DNA of 64,000 nucleotides, taken from Halovenus salina. Its GTDB lineage: Archaea; Halobacteriota; Halobacteria; Halobacteriales; Haloarculaceae. Below, in pieces: positions 15,171 to 23,717 of this stretch (the stretch's first letter is position 1; the number at the start of each line of letters is the position of its first letter). The position numbers and the translations under genes were made by a program. The DNA lies in assembly GCF_026410925.1 (NCBI RefSeq), contig NZ_CP112972.1, positions 1,426,001 through 1,490,000 on the forward strand, given 5' to 3'. Below the pieces are notes generated by a model that was not told the DNA's origin, searched no databases, and was given only the letters and a program-made list of their open reading frames with translations.

Positions 15171-17600
15171 ATGAACGTTCACGAGGCGGCGAACTTTCTT
15201 TTCGACCTACAGCGGTTCCCGTCCCGGCCGGGAACCGACGCCACCGTGGCGCTCCTCTCGGAGCTCGGAGACCCCCAGGAGGAGGTGCACTGCGTGCAGG
15301 TCGCCGGGAGCAACGGCAAGGGGTCGACCGCACGCATGACGGAATCCATCCTACGGGAAGCGGGACTCGATGTCGGACGGTACACCTCGCCACACCTCGA
15401 CGACCTAAGCGAGCGCATCACTGTCAACGGCCGTCGGCTCTCGGACCGCTCGCTCTGTGAGTTCGTCGAGCGAACCCAGGAGTACATCGTCGACCGCGCG
15501 GCCGACGGCGACGCGCCCACCTTCTTCGAGACAGTCACCGCGCTCGCACTCTGGGAGTTCCAGCGCCAGGAGGTCGACATCGCGGTACTTGAGGTCGGCA
15601 TCGGCGGGAAGCTCGACGCGACGAGCGTCGTCGACCCCGTCGCGAGCGCCGTCACCGCGGTCACACTCGAACACACGAGCCTGCTTGGAGAGGATGTCGG
15701 GACAATCGCTCGCGACATGGCCCACATCGCACCGACCGACCGTCCGCTCGTGACTGGGGCGACAGGCGAAGCGTTCGAGGCCGCCGAGGCGGTCGCAGGA
15801 GAGACGACCCGTATCGTCGAGGCCGACAACAGCAGTGAGGGTGACGTGACCGTCGACTACGGCGGCCGCGTCGGCATCGAGGGGGCTGTCGCCATCGACG
15901 CCCCGGGGCGGTCACTCGACGTGCGCCTGCCGCTTCTTGGAGCCCATCAGGCCAGAAACGCTGGCGTGGCGTACGGACTCGTCGCCCAGACCGCCGATAT
16001 CCTCGGCGTCTCTGTCGCCGAGACGGCTTTCGAACGCGGCTTCCGGAACGCCCACTGGCCGGGCCGGTTCGAGGTGATGGGCCGTGAGCCGCTGGTCGTC
16101 CTCGACGGCGCACACAACCCTGGCGGCTGTGATGCACTCGTTGAGACACTGTCTTCGTTCGATTTCGACTCGCTGCATCTGGTCTTTGGCGCGATGGCAG
16201 ACAAGCGTCACCGGGAGATGGCCGCCGCCCTCGACACCGTCGATACGGTAGTGGCTTGTGAGCCGGATACCGACCGCGCCGCCGACAGCGATGCCCTGGC
16301 GCGGGCGTTCCGGACCGAGACCGACGCGACTGTCGACACCGGTACCGACGTTGTGGGCGCGCTGGCGGAGGCGCTCGCGGACGCAGGCGAAGACGACTGC
16401 GTGCTCGTGACTGGGTCGCTGTACACCGTCGGCGAGGCCCGGACCTACTGGACCCGGACGACGATACCCAAGCGGGCTGAATCGCCCCCGGCCGCAGAGA
16501 CGGTGCTCGAAGATGCACACGTCACCGAGCGAGACACCCAGCGGATTCGAACGAGTGCAGTTCACCGCCTGCTCAAGACCCGACTCCAGCCCCGACAGGC
16601 ACAGGAGGTCAAGTCGGCGTTGCTCTCGCTGGGCGGAGAGTGTGCCGTCTCGGGGTTCGACCACGACGAGGAGAAACGCGACGTGGTGATGATGGGGACA
16701 ATGACCCAGTTCGAGCGACTCTCTGAGCGACTTGACGACAGCCTCTCGGTGCTGGCCGACCAGATTCGCGAGACGCTGCACATCGGGACCGCCTCGCCGA
16801 GCTATCCCTGGGACCGCGACACCGCCGTCATGGGTATCCTGAACGTGACTCCCGACAGCTTCCACGACGGCGGCGAGTACGAGGCCCGCGAGGACGCCCT
16901 CGACCGCGCCGAGGAGATGGTCGAGGCCGGCGTCGACATCGTGGATATCGGCGGCGAGTCGACCAGACCCGGCGCGGAGCCGGTGCCCGCGGAGAGCGAG
17001 CGCGAGCGGGTCGTCCCGGTCGTCGAGGCGCTGGCCGACCTCGACGTGTTAGTGTCGGTCGATACGCGCAAGGCGAGCGTCGCGCGTGCGGCCCTGGATG
17101 CGGGAGCGGACATCCTCAACGATGTTTCCGGGCTAGAAGACCCCGAGATGCGCCTGCTCGCCGCCGAGTACGACGTGCCAGTCGTCGTGATGCACTCTAT
17201 CAACACGCCGGTCGATCCCGACCAGGAGATTCACTACGACGACGTGGTTGAGGACGTTATCGAGGAGCTCACAGAGCGTGTTCTGCTCGCCGAGAAGGCC
17301 GGCCTCGACCGCTCACAGATCATCGTCGACCCCGGACTCGGCTTCGGCAAGACCGCCGCTGAGAGCTTCGAGCTACTTGACCGCATCGGAGAGTTCGCCG
17401 GTCTGGGCTGTCCGGTGTTGGTCGGTCACTCACACAAATCGATGTTCGGCTACGTTGACCGGGCCGACGGCGAACGATACGAGCCGACGATTGCAGCGAC
17501 GGCGCTGGCGGCCGACCGCGGGGCCGACATCGTCAGGGTCCACGACGTGGACGGCAACGTCGCGGCCGTCGATGTCGTCGAGGCGACGCGAGACGACTAG
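15171..17600 (+). CDS. folCP: Fused folylpolyglutamate/dihydrofolate synthase - dihydropteroate synthase
   Basis: This 809-aa fusion makes and glutamylates folate. The FolC part (about 1-430) has the P-loop VAGSNGKGSTARM, YTSPHLDDLSERI, LEVGIGGKLDATSVV and DGAHNPGG. A linker of about 100 residues follows. The FolP part (about 545-805) has GILNVTPDSFHDGG, DIGGESTRPGAEPVP, DILNDVSGLEDPEM, DPGLGFGKT and GHSHKSMFG. Haloarchaea are known to fuse these enzymes (Haloferax volcanii FolCP). The last 4 bp overlap the stop of the convergent glycosyltransferase gene. Confidence 0.96.
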   Translation: MNVHEAANFLFDLQRFPSRPGTDATVALLSELGDPQEEVHCVQVAGSNGKGSTARMTESILREAGLDVGRYTSPHLDDLSERITVNGRRLSDRSLCEFVERTQEYIVDRAADGDAPTFFETVTALALWEFQRQEVDIAVLEVGIGGKLDATSVVDPVASAVTAVTLEHTSLLGEDVGTIARDMAHIAPTDRPLVTGATGEAFEAAEAVAGETTRIVEADNSSEGDVTVDYGGRVGIEGAVAIDAPGRSLDVRLPLLGAHQARNAGVAYGLVAQTADILGVSVAETAFERGFRNAHWPGRFEVMGREPLVVLDGAHNPGGCDALVETLSSFDFDSLHLVFGAMADKRHREMAAALDTVDTVVACEPDTDRAADSDALARAFRTETDATVDTGTDVVGALAEALADAGEDDCVLVTGSLYTVGEARTYWTRTTIPKRAESPPAAETVLEDAHVTERDTQRIRTSAVHRLLKTRLQPRQAQEVKSALLSLGGECAVSGFDHDEEKRDVVMMGTMTQFERLSERLDDSLSVLADQIRETLHIGTASPSYPWDRDTAVMGILNVTPDSFHDGGEYEAREDALDRAEEMVEAGVDIVDIGGESTRPGAEPVPAESERERVVPVVEALADLDVLVSVDTRKASVARAALDAGADILNDVSGLEDPEMRLLAAEYDVPVVVMHSINTPVDPDQEIHYDDVVEDVIEELTERVLLAEKAGLDRSQIIVDPGLGFGKTAAESFELLDRIGEFAGLGCPVLVGHSHKSMFGYVDRADGERYEPTIAATALAADRGADIVRVHDVDGNVAAVDVVEATRDD

Positions 17601-18634
17601 AGCCGATCGTAGATTTCGAGGTACTGCTCTGCGACGGCGTCGTGGTCGAATCGCGCCCACTCGTCGTCGGTCGTCAGGTGAGGATACTCGCCGGCGTCGG
17701 CGATTGCGTCTGCGATTTCTTCGGGACTGGTGACCCGGTAGGCGCGCTCGTGGTGCTCGATGAGTTCGTGGGCGCTGGACTGGGCCTGGTACTCGACGAT
17801 GCCGACACAGCCACAGGCAAGCGCCCAGAGCAACTCGGTTGCGAACTGCTCGCGTGTTGCCGTCTGGACGAACGCGTGGGCACCCTGATAGAGACTCACC
17901 CGCCGCTCCCGGGTGGCGTCGCCGACGAACTCGACGCGGTCGTCGATACGGAGTCTGCCAGCCTCGGCCTCGTACTCCTCGCGGAGCGGCCCGTCACCGA
18001 CGACGGCCGCCTGCCAGTCGCGCCCGCGCAACTCCGCCAGCCCAAGCAGGAAGTTGTCCAGATTCGCCGCCTCGTCGAGACGGCGGGCGTAGACGATATC
18101 GACATCGGCCGCGGGGTTGGCGGCCCCGGTCATCGAGAAGTCGATGCTCTCGGGGACGACCGTCGTATTCGCCTCGGTCGCGCCGAGTTCCCGTACGTCC
18201 GTCCGGACGAACTCCGAGGGCGTGACCACACGATCGGGCCGTCCGGCGATGGTGCTGGCGAGGCGGTGGTCGCCGAGGTTCTCGGTTCCGTACCACTCGA
18301 CGACGACCGGCGCTTGGGCGAACTGGCCGGCCGCAAGCGTCGACACGACCTGCTGGGGAGGGACGGCCGCCGCGTGAATCACGTCCGGGCGGTACCGCGC
18401 GAGCAGCGCCGGCAGCCGCGTACAGAAAGAGGCGAGCGCGGTCCCGTAGGTGACCGAACGGTAGCGGAGGTCGTCGTCGAAGAACTCGTCGCGGTAGTCG
18501 TCCCACCACTGGCCACAAAAGAGCGTCACGTCGTGGCCCCGGGCGGCGAGCGAGCGGGCGAGTCGTTCGACCCGCCGTACGCTCTCTGCGTCGGTGTGAC
18601 GGACTGTCTTCAGGGCGACTAGCGCGACGCGCAT
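17597..18634 (-). CDS. Glycosyltransferase, GT4 family
   Basis: This 345-aa GT-B glycosyltransferase begins with MRVALVALKTVRHTDAESV, has the N-terminal acceptor Rossmann fold (VRRVERLARSLAARGHDVTL) and the C-terminal donor half (IDFSMTGA, WQAAVVGDGPLREEYEAEA, VEFVGDATRE). The usual E-x7-E loop is altered to FATELLWALACGCVGIVEYQ but remains recognisable. It transfers a sugar from a nucleotide- or lipid-linked donor, and the acceptor is unknown (glycolipid, exopolysaccharide or protein glycan). The ATG at 18634 is preferred over an in-frame ATG nine codons upstream, which precedes a non-homologous stretch. Confidence 0.88.
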   Translation of the reverse strand: MRVALVALKTVRHTDAESVRRVERLARSLAARGHDVTLFCGQWWDDYRDEFFDDDLRYRSVTYGTALASFCTRLPALLARYRPDVIHAAAVPPQQVVSTLAAGQFAQAPVVVEWYGTENLGDHRLASTIAGRPDRVVTPSEFVRTDVRELGATEANTTVVPESIDFSMTGAANPAADVDIVYARRLDEAANLDNFLLGLAELRGRDWQAAVVGDGPLREEYEAEAGRLRIDDRVEFVGDATRERRVSLYQGAHAFVQTATREQFATELLWALACGCVGIVEYQAQSSAHELIEHHERAYRVTSPEEIADAIADAGEYPHLTTDDEWARFDHDAVAEQYLEIYDRL

Positions 18635-18720
18635 ACTCGTCGGGTCGGCGGCAGCCGTCAAAAATCCCGCCCATCTGTGCCGGTCGAACTCGACGGTGGT
18701 GGACTGACCGGTATCGGTTC

Positions 18721-18728
18721 TTTATTAA
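18721..18728 (+). promoter_or_regulatory. TATA box deciding the methyltransferase start
   Basis: TTTATTAA is centred about 30 bp upstream of the GTG at 18755. Its position inside the longer open frame argues against an upstream start and for a leaderless mRNA beginning near the GTG. Confidence 0.5.
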
Positions 18729-18754
18729 CAAAGGCGGTGCCATGGGGACATAGC

Positions 18755-19459
18755 GTGAAAGGACAGGAGTGGTACCAGGCCGAGGACGTGGCCGAGGCCT
18801 ACGATGACAAGCGGTTCTCACAGGGCGGTCGTCTCATCAACGACCGCGAGAAGCAGGCAGTGCTGGACGCGGTCGCTCCGGTCGAGGACAAGAAGATGCT
18901 TGAGATCGCGTGTGGTACCGGTCGGTTCACGGCCATGCTCGCCGAGCTCGGTGCCAATATCGTCGGGCTCGACATCTCTGCGGCGATGCTCCAGCAGGGC
19001 CGCGAGCGCGCACAGGCCGCCGGCGTCGACAACCAGCTTGAGTATCTACGCGGCGACGCCGCCCGGCTGCCGTTCCCCGATAATCACTTCGATACGGTCA
19101 TCGCGATGCGGTTTTTCCACCTCATGGACGAGCCCGAGCCGTTCATCAAAGAGATGCGCCGGGTCGCGAGCGACCAGATATTCTTCGATACGTTCAACCG
19201 GACGTCGGCCCGCTCGCTGTACACCTGGGCGCTCCCGATGGGGTCGCGGCTGTACTCCAGAACGGAGGTCAGTCGACTCCTCGGGGCCGCAGAGCTCACA
19301 CTCGTCAACGCTGAGCACGACTGGGTGTTCCCCTACGGCTTCTATCGTGAGCTACCGAACGCCCTCGCGTCGGGCTTTCGGAAACTCGACAATCTCATCG
19401 GAGGAACGCCGGCCGGCCGACCGCTTGCCTCTGTCTCGTACTGGGATACGCGGGTCTAG
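18755..19459 (+). CDS. SAM-dependent class I methyltransferase
   Basis: This 234-aa methyltransferase of the UbiE/methyltransferase-11 type has motif I KMLEIACGTGRFTAML, the acidic loop VGLDISAAMLQQ, motif II-III RGDAARLPFPDNHFDTVIAMRFFHLMDEP. Its substrate is unknown. Candidates include quinones, lipids or small metabolites. The GTG at 18755 is the chosen start, placed by the TATA element upstream. It is divergent from the glycosyltransferase gene, which raises the possibility of a common lipid or glycan substrate, but this is inference only. Confidence 0.88.
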   Translation: MKGQEWYQAEDVAEAYDDKRFSQGGRLINDREKQAVLDAVAPVEDKKMLEIACGTGRFTAMLAELGANIVGLDISAAMLQQGRERAQAAGVDNQLEYLRGDAARLPFPDNHFDTVIAMRFFHLMDEPEPFIKEMRRVASDQIFFDTFNRTSARSLYTWALPMGSRLYSRTEVSRLLGAAELTLVNAEHDWVFPYGFYRELPNALASGFRKLDNLIGGTPAGRPLASVSYWDTRV

Positions 19460-19466
19460 AGACGTA

Positions 19467-19474
19467 CATTTATC
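19467..19474 (+). promoter_or_regulatory. TATA box of second HEAT-repeat gene
   Basis: CATTTATC is centred 25 bp upstream of the ATG at 19495, matching a leaderless archaeal promoter. Confidence 0.5.
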
Positions 19475-19494
19475 TCGTTGCCCAACGTAGTTGC

Positions 19495-20766
19495 ATGTTA
19501 CAGAGTGCCAACTCCGACAGACAGATGTCTTTCGACGACTCTCATGGTGAGACGTTCCTGTACGAACTCGCCCGCGACGGACAGACCACCGAGGTCATCG
19601 GCTACCTGAAACGCGGGAGTAGCCCGGCGGTCCGCAAGCGGGCGGCGGAACTGCTCGGTGACTTCGCTGACCATCCCGACGAACAGCGCCGCGACGAGGT
19701 CGTCCAGGAACTGATCGAAGCCGTCAAACACGGCGACAGCGAGGAGGTCCGCTCGCAGGCAATCAACTCGCTAGTCCGGTACGGTGACGAGGCGATCAAG
19801 CGACTCATCGACCGATTCTCGGAGTTCAACGCAAAGAGTGCGCCGCGGTGGCTCATCGCGGAGAACCTCATCGAGTGGCTCGACGACGACCGCCCGGAGT
19901 TCAGGCTGGTCGCCGCGGCCGGCCTCGAGTGGTTCGGCGACGAGGGGGCCCTGCCGGCACTGGTCGAGGCCTTCACAGACCCGGACCCGCGCGTGCGCCG
20001 CCGTGCAGTTCGGTCGTGTGGTGCTATCGGCGACGACCGTATCGTCGAGGCACTGGCAGAGCGGCTGACCGACCCCGACACCCGCGTCGAGAAAGAGGCC
20101 GCGAGCGCGCTTGGCGCTATCGGGACCGCGAAGGCGCTAGATGCGTTGATTCCGGCCGCCAGAAGCGGCGACTCGGAGGTTCGCCAGATCGCAATCGACC
20201 AGCTCGGACAGTACGGCTCGCTCGACCCCCTCCCAGTCCTGTTGCGCGCCCTCGAAGACGAATCGGGGCCGATTCGCCGGACTGCCGTCGTCGCGCTCAT
20301 CGAGCTCTTCGTTCAGGCACCCTCGGACCAGAGCCACGAGATGCGGTCGACGGTTGCTGACCGGTTGGAGAACCTATCGCCGGCCGATGTGGTCCCGGAA
20401 CTCGTCGACGTAGTCCGAGAGAGCGACCGGTGGGCAATCCGGCGCAACGCGGTGTGGCTGCTCGGGCGGTTCGTCGACGAAGCCGGCCCCAAAGTCCAGG
20501 AGTGTCTCGTCGAGAGCCTCGACGCCGAGGACGAGACGACCGCACAGCTCGCGGCGACGACGCTGGCCGAGCTGGGCGGCGACGGCCTCGAAAAGCGAGT
20601 GCTGTTGTTCCTTCAGAATATCGAGGAGGGGTCTGCGGCCTGGAACCGGGGACAGTTCATCCTCGACCGGCTGGGGACTGACTCCAGTGCCGAACTTGTC
20701 AGTACGGGCGTCAGCTACACCTACGTCAGTGACCCCGATGACTACACCGGTCCAGACAGAGAATGA
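19495..20766 (+). CDS. HEAT-repeat protein, paralogue of the che-operon protein
   Basis: This 423-aa all-helical HEAT/PBS-lyase-like protein has about ten repeats, for example RRAVRSCGAIGDDRIVEALA and EAASALGAIGTAKALDALI. It aligns end to end with the protein at 2903-4144. Both share an N-terminal FLYELARDG/SLYEYERNG start, the DPDPRVR repeat, a conserved VQAPSDQSHEMRSTV / SNVPTEKSHEIRETV insert, and RRNAVWLLGRF / RRNTAWLLGRV. It is likely a cytoplasmic scaffold. It is convergent with, and 1 bp away from, the zinc-finger protein gene. A link to taxis signalling is inferred from the paralogue only. Confidence 0.85.
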   Translation: MLQSANSDRQMSFDDSHGETFLYELARDGQTTEVIGYLKRGSSPAVRKRAAELLGDFADHPDEQRRDEVVQELIEAVKHGDSEEVRSQAINSLVRYGDEAIKRLIDRFSEFNAKSAPRWLIAENLIEWLDDDRPEFRLVAAAGLEWFGDEGALPALVEAFTDPDPRVRRRAVRSCGAIGDDRIVEALAERLTDPDTRVEKEAASALGAIGTAKALDALIPAARSGDSEVRQIAIDQLGQYGSLDPLPVLLRALEDESGPIRRTAVVALIELFVQAPSDQSHEMRSTVADRLENLSPADVVPELVDVVRESDRWAIRRNAVWLLGRFVDEAGPKVQECLVESLDAEDETTAQLAATTLAELGGDGLEKRVLLFLQNIEEGSAAWNRGQFILDRLGTDSSAELVSTGVSYTYVSDPDDYTGPDRE

Positions 20767-20767
20767 G

Positions 20768-21604
20768 CTACGACTGCGTGCTCGGCTCGGAGACGAACGT
20801 CTCCTCGTTGGCACGAATCCGCAGGTCGAACATCTGCTCGATGACGTTCGCACTCCCCTCGTATCCCGCTGACGGGTCGAAGTAGTAATGCGAGAGAGCG
20901 TCAGCCTTTTCGAGGCGGCTGTTGAGGATATGCAGGAACTTGAAGACGTTCTGGAGGGTGAACGTATCGAGTAGCTCCGAGAGGATGTCGAACTCGAAGG
21001 TTATCTTGCCGTCCATATGTTCTTGTTCTCCGAGAACACGAGAGACAGTCTGGCCGAGGTCCGACAGTCCGAGCTGTTTGTCGAGCCGGACGACTTCGAG
21101 GGGGAGTGTCGACAGCGACTCCTCAGAGAGGGATTCGAGGGGTTCGCGTTTGGTCGTCAACACAATAATCCACGCCGGCAGCTCGGTGAGCTCACGCTGT
21201 AAGAGCCGAATTCGCCGGCTCGGGCTCGTCGTGACAAAGAGAACAATATCGTACGGCGAGATGAAATGAACGCGTGCGTTGTTCGCACCGGCCGACTCCA
21301 GTTCAGACAGCGTCAGGATGCTCCCGGTGTGGTTGATGTCGTCGGCGACGTGGACGCCCGACTCCATGAGCGCCTCGACGTGGCCGAACAGGTGGTCGCT
21401 GTAGGCTTCGAGGCCGCGTTCGCGACCGCTTGCCTGCCCCGTCCGGTCGCAGTACGGACAGGTCCACTGCACCTGCATCTCGCTCTCGGTGACGTGCTGG
21501 CGGTTGTGTGCGAGCATATGTGACCGCACTCGACTGGCGACCGCCTCACCGGACCGTCCCCAGACAGTGAATTCACAGTGACGACACCGCCATCGGTAGA
21601 CCAT
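20768..21604 (-). CDS. Double C2H2-type zinc-finger protein, HTR-like
   Basis: This 278-aa protein starts with two zinc-finger-like modules of identical spacing, Cys7-x2-Cys10-x18-His29-x3-His33 and Cys49-x2-Cys52-x18-His71-x3-His75. A globular domain follows (about 110-200: VHFISPYDIVLFVTTSPSRR, LPAWIIVLTTKREPLESL, LPLEVVRLDKQLGLSDLGQ), then a helical domain (FDILSELLDTFTLQNVFKFL). I recall similar haloarchaeal proteins being annotated HTR-like, but the function is not established. A TATA-like TTTTATTA on the minus strand lies about 30 bp upstream. It faces the second HEAT-repeat gene. Confidence 0.7.
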   Translation of the reverse strand: MVYRWRCRHCEFTVWGRSGEAVASRVRSHMLAHNRQHVTESEMQVQWTCPYCDRTGQASGRERGLEAYSDHLFGHVEALMESGVHVADDINHTGSILTLSELESAGANNARVHFISPYDIVLFVTTSPSRRIRLLQRELTELPAWIIVLTTKREPLESLSEESLSTLPLEVVRLDKQLGLSDLGQTVSRVLGEQEHMDGKITFEFDILSELLDTFTLQNVFKFLHILNSRLEKADALSHYYFDPSAGYEGSANVIEQMFDLRIRANEETFVSEPSTQS

Positions 21605-21647
21605 TCGTTTCCAAGCTTGGGGCGCACCATAATAAAATCACCATCTC

Positions 21648-22286
21648 CTAGCCGAAGTTCTCGACTTTCGCCCCGTCGGGTTCGCCGCCAGCGGCCTCGA
21701 TTGCCTCGGTGGCGTCGTCGAGGAAGTCCGCGAAGCCGTAGACGAACACCTGGGTCGCTTCGATGTCTTCGACTCCGTCGAGGGCTGGCCCGAGCGGCGT
21801 CGCGCTGTCGAGGACGGTCACCGTTGCGCCGTTGTCTTCGAGTGCCGCGAGTCGTGCCTCGTGAATCGGGTCGTCGTCCTGGTAGACAACAGTCGCCTCG
21901 CCGCCGTCGGCCAGGACACGCTCTGCGATGCCGACCGCCGGGCCAATACCTGGACCGCCGGCGAGCAGACAGACCCGGGGCTCACCCTCGTAGTAAGCGT
22001 TCCCGTACGGGCCTGCGATGACGAGCTCGTCGCCAGCGGCGAGCTCACGGAGCTGCGGGCTCATCTCGCCCTCGGGGTCGATGCCGATAGTCATCTCGAA
22101 GGAATCCTCGACGGTCGGTGAGGAGATCGTGTAAAATCGGGACTGCTCCTCGCCGTCGACGGTGAGAACGACCTTGACGAACTGCCCCGGCGTTGCGTCG
22201 AACGTCGCGGGCGTTTCGACGTCGAGCGCGATGGCATCTGGCCCCACGTCACGAACCGCTTGCACCCGCACAGAGGTCTCGTCCAT
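21648..22286 (-). CDS. FAD/NAD(P)-binding oxidoreductase, ferredoxin reductase-like
   Basis: This 212-aa protein has an N-terminal FAD-binding barrel with the R-x-Y-[ST] motif in RFYTISSP and a C-terminal NAD(P) domain with LLAGGPGIGPAVGIAERVL and the terminal YGFADFLDDA segment. It is a single-polypeptide flavin reductase without an attached iron-sulfur domain, so it should move electrons between NAD(P)H and a separate partner such as ferredoxin. The partner is not identified. The ATG at 22286 is chosen as the family start. It follows acyl-CoA dehydrogenase on the same strand with a 48-bp gap. Confidence 0.88.
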   Translation of the reverse strand: MDETSVRVQAVRDVGPDAIALDVETPATFDATPGQFVKVVLTVDGEEQSRFYTISSPTVEDSFEMTIGIDPEGEMSPQLRELAAGDELVIAGPYGNAYYEGEPRVCLLAGGPGIGPAVGIAERVLADGGEATVVYQDDDPIHEARLAALEDNGATVTVLDSATPLGPALDGVEDIEATQVFVYGFADFLDDATEAIEAAGGEPDGAKVENFG

Positions 22287-22334
22287 GCCTGTCGGTCGGG
22301 GCGATAGCACAAAGGGCGTTTCGCTCCGCCGTTC

Positions 22335-23489
22335 TCACCGCGGTGCCTGCCGGTAGATGAGGTTGCGCTGGATGGGGTTTGCGCCCTCGTAGATGACGGG
22401 AACGCGGGCGTCACGGTAGACCCGCGAAATCTTGTTTTCTTCGAGCACCGAGCGACCGCCGTAGAGTTGCATCCCGGTCTCGGCGCACTCGGTCGCGGCC
22501 TCCGTGGCGCGTGTCTTCGCCAGAGCGGCCCAGTAGCCCGGGTAGTCGTCGTTTTCGACCTTCTCTGCGGCCCGCCAGGCAAGCGAGCGAGCGGACTCGA
22601 ACTCCAGGCGCATGTCGGCGAGGTCGTGTTGAACTGCCTGGAACTCATCGACAGTCCGCCCGAAGGCCTCCCGGTCGTGGACGAACGCAGAGGCTTCCTC
22701 GATTGCCGCGGCCGCGAGACCGAGGCCGTGCCCTGCGACGACGGTCCGGCCGTGGTTGAAAAAGCCCGCGACCATGTAGAAGCCAGCCCCCTCTGCGCCG
22801 ATGAGGTTCTCCTCTGGAATCCGGCAGTCGTCGAAGGTGATGTGTGCCTGTTTCGAGGCGCGGTAACACATCTTCTCGGGGATGTGCTCGGCCTTGTAGC
22901 CCGGCGCATCCGTCGGGACGATAAACGTCGAGTAGTTGCCGTAGCGGTTGTCGGGGTCGTCGCCGGTCTTTGCATAGACCGTTACCCAGTCGGCCTCGAC
23001 GCCGTTGCCGACCCAGTACTTCTCGCCGTTGATGACCCACTCGTCGCCGTCTTTCTCGGCGGCGGTCGACATTCCCGCCATATCGCTGCCGGTGTCGGGT
23101 TCTGAGACCGCTAGCCCGGATATCTGCTCGTTTTCCGCGACTGGCCTGAGGTACTCCGCTTTCTGTTCTTCGCTTCCGTGTTCTTCGAGGATGTTGGTCC
23201 CGAAGGCCGCGAGTTGCAGACTCAGCGCGATGCCCGCGTCCGCACGGTAGAACTCTTCTGCGATTGCGAGCATCTCCACGAGCGAGAGCCCGCGGCCGCC
23301 GTACTCCTCGGAGATGGACTGACCGACCAGGCCCGCCTCCATCCCCTCCTCGAGGATGTCCCAGGGGTACTCACCGCGCTCGAAGTACTCCTCGGCGTTG
23401 GGTTCGATGTGTTCGGCTGCGAACTCTCGGGCTTCCTGTTTGACCGCTCGTGCCTCCTCGGGCACGATGCTGTCATCGAGCAACTCCAT
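22335..23489 (-). CDS. Acyl-CoA dehydrogenase
   Basis: This 384-aa full-length acyl-CoA dehydrogenase oxidises acyl-CoA to enoyl-CoA with FAD. The helical N-terminal domain holds SEEYGGRGLS. The middle beta domain has LAVSEPDTGSDMAGM and NGEKYWVGNG. The C-terminal domain contains the catalytic Glu in VPVIYEGANPIQRNLI (usual form YEGTSEIQR). Chain-length preference cannot be read. A TATA box lies 28 bp upstream of the ATG. The flavin reductase gene downstream may be co-transcribed, though electrons normally pass to ETF. Confidence 0.94.
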   Translation of the reverse strand: MELLDDSIVPEEARAVKQEAREFAAEHIEPNAEEYFERGEYPWDILEEGMEAGLVGQSISEEYGGRGLSLVEMLAIAEEFYRADAGIALSLQLAAFGTNILEEHGSEEQKAEYLRPVAENEQISGLAVSEPDTGSDMAGMSTAAEKDGDEWVINGEKYWVGNGVEADWVTVYAKTGDDPDNRYGNYSTFIVPTDAPGYKAEHIPEKMCYRASKQAHITFDDCRIPEENLIGAEGAGFYMVAGFFNHGRTVVAGHGLGLAAAAIEEASAFVHDREAFGRTVDEFQAVQHDLADMRLEFESARSLAWRAAEKVENDDYPGYWAALAKTRATEAATECAETGMQLYGGRSVLEENKISRVYRDARVPVIYEGANPIQRNLIYRQAPR

Positions 23490-23512
23490 AATACCGCTAC
23501 GGGCTCAGTCAT

Positions 23513-23520
23513 CTTAAATA
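23513..23520 (-). promoter_or_regulatory. TATA box of acyl-CoA dehydrogenase gene
   Basis: TATTTAAG on the minus strand is centred 28 bp upstream of the ATG at 23489, a near-consensus haloarchaeal TATA box for a leaderless mRNA. Confidence 0.55.
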
Positions 23521-23717
23521 CCGAAGCGACGGACGAGGACCAACAGGTCACTGACTCAGAGAGAAGATAACTTCGGGAACCGGATCACAATTTTAAGAGA
23601 ATCGAACGTATGGGCACTCACGGCGCGAGACAGGCGGATACGAATGAACAATCATTCACGATAGGGCGCACGATGACAGAAGGTTTTTTCCTCCGGCCGC
23701 CAGAGTGAAACAGTAGT

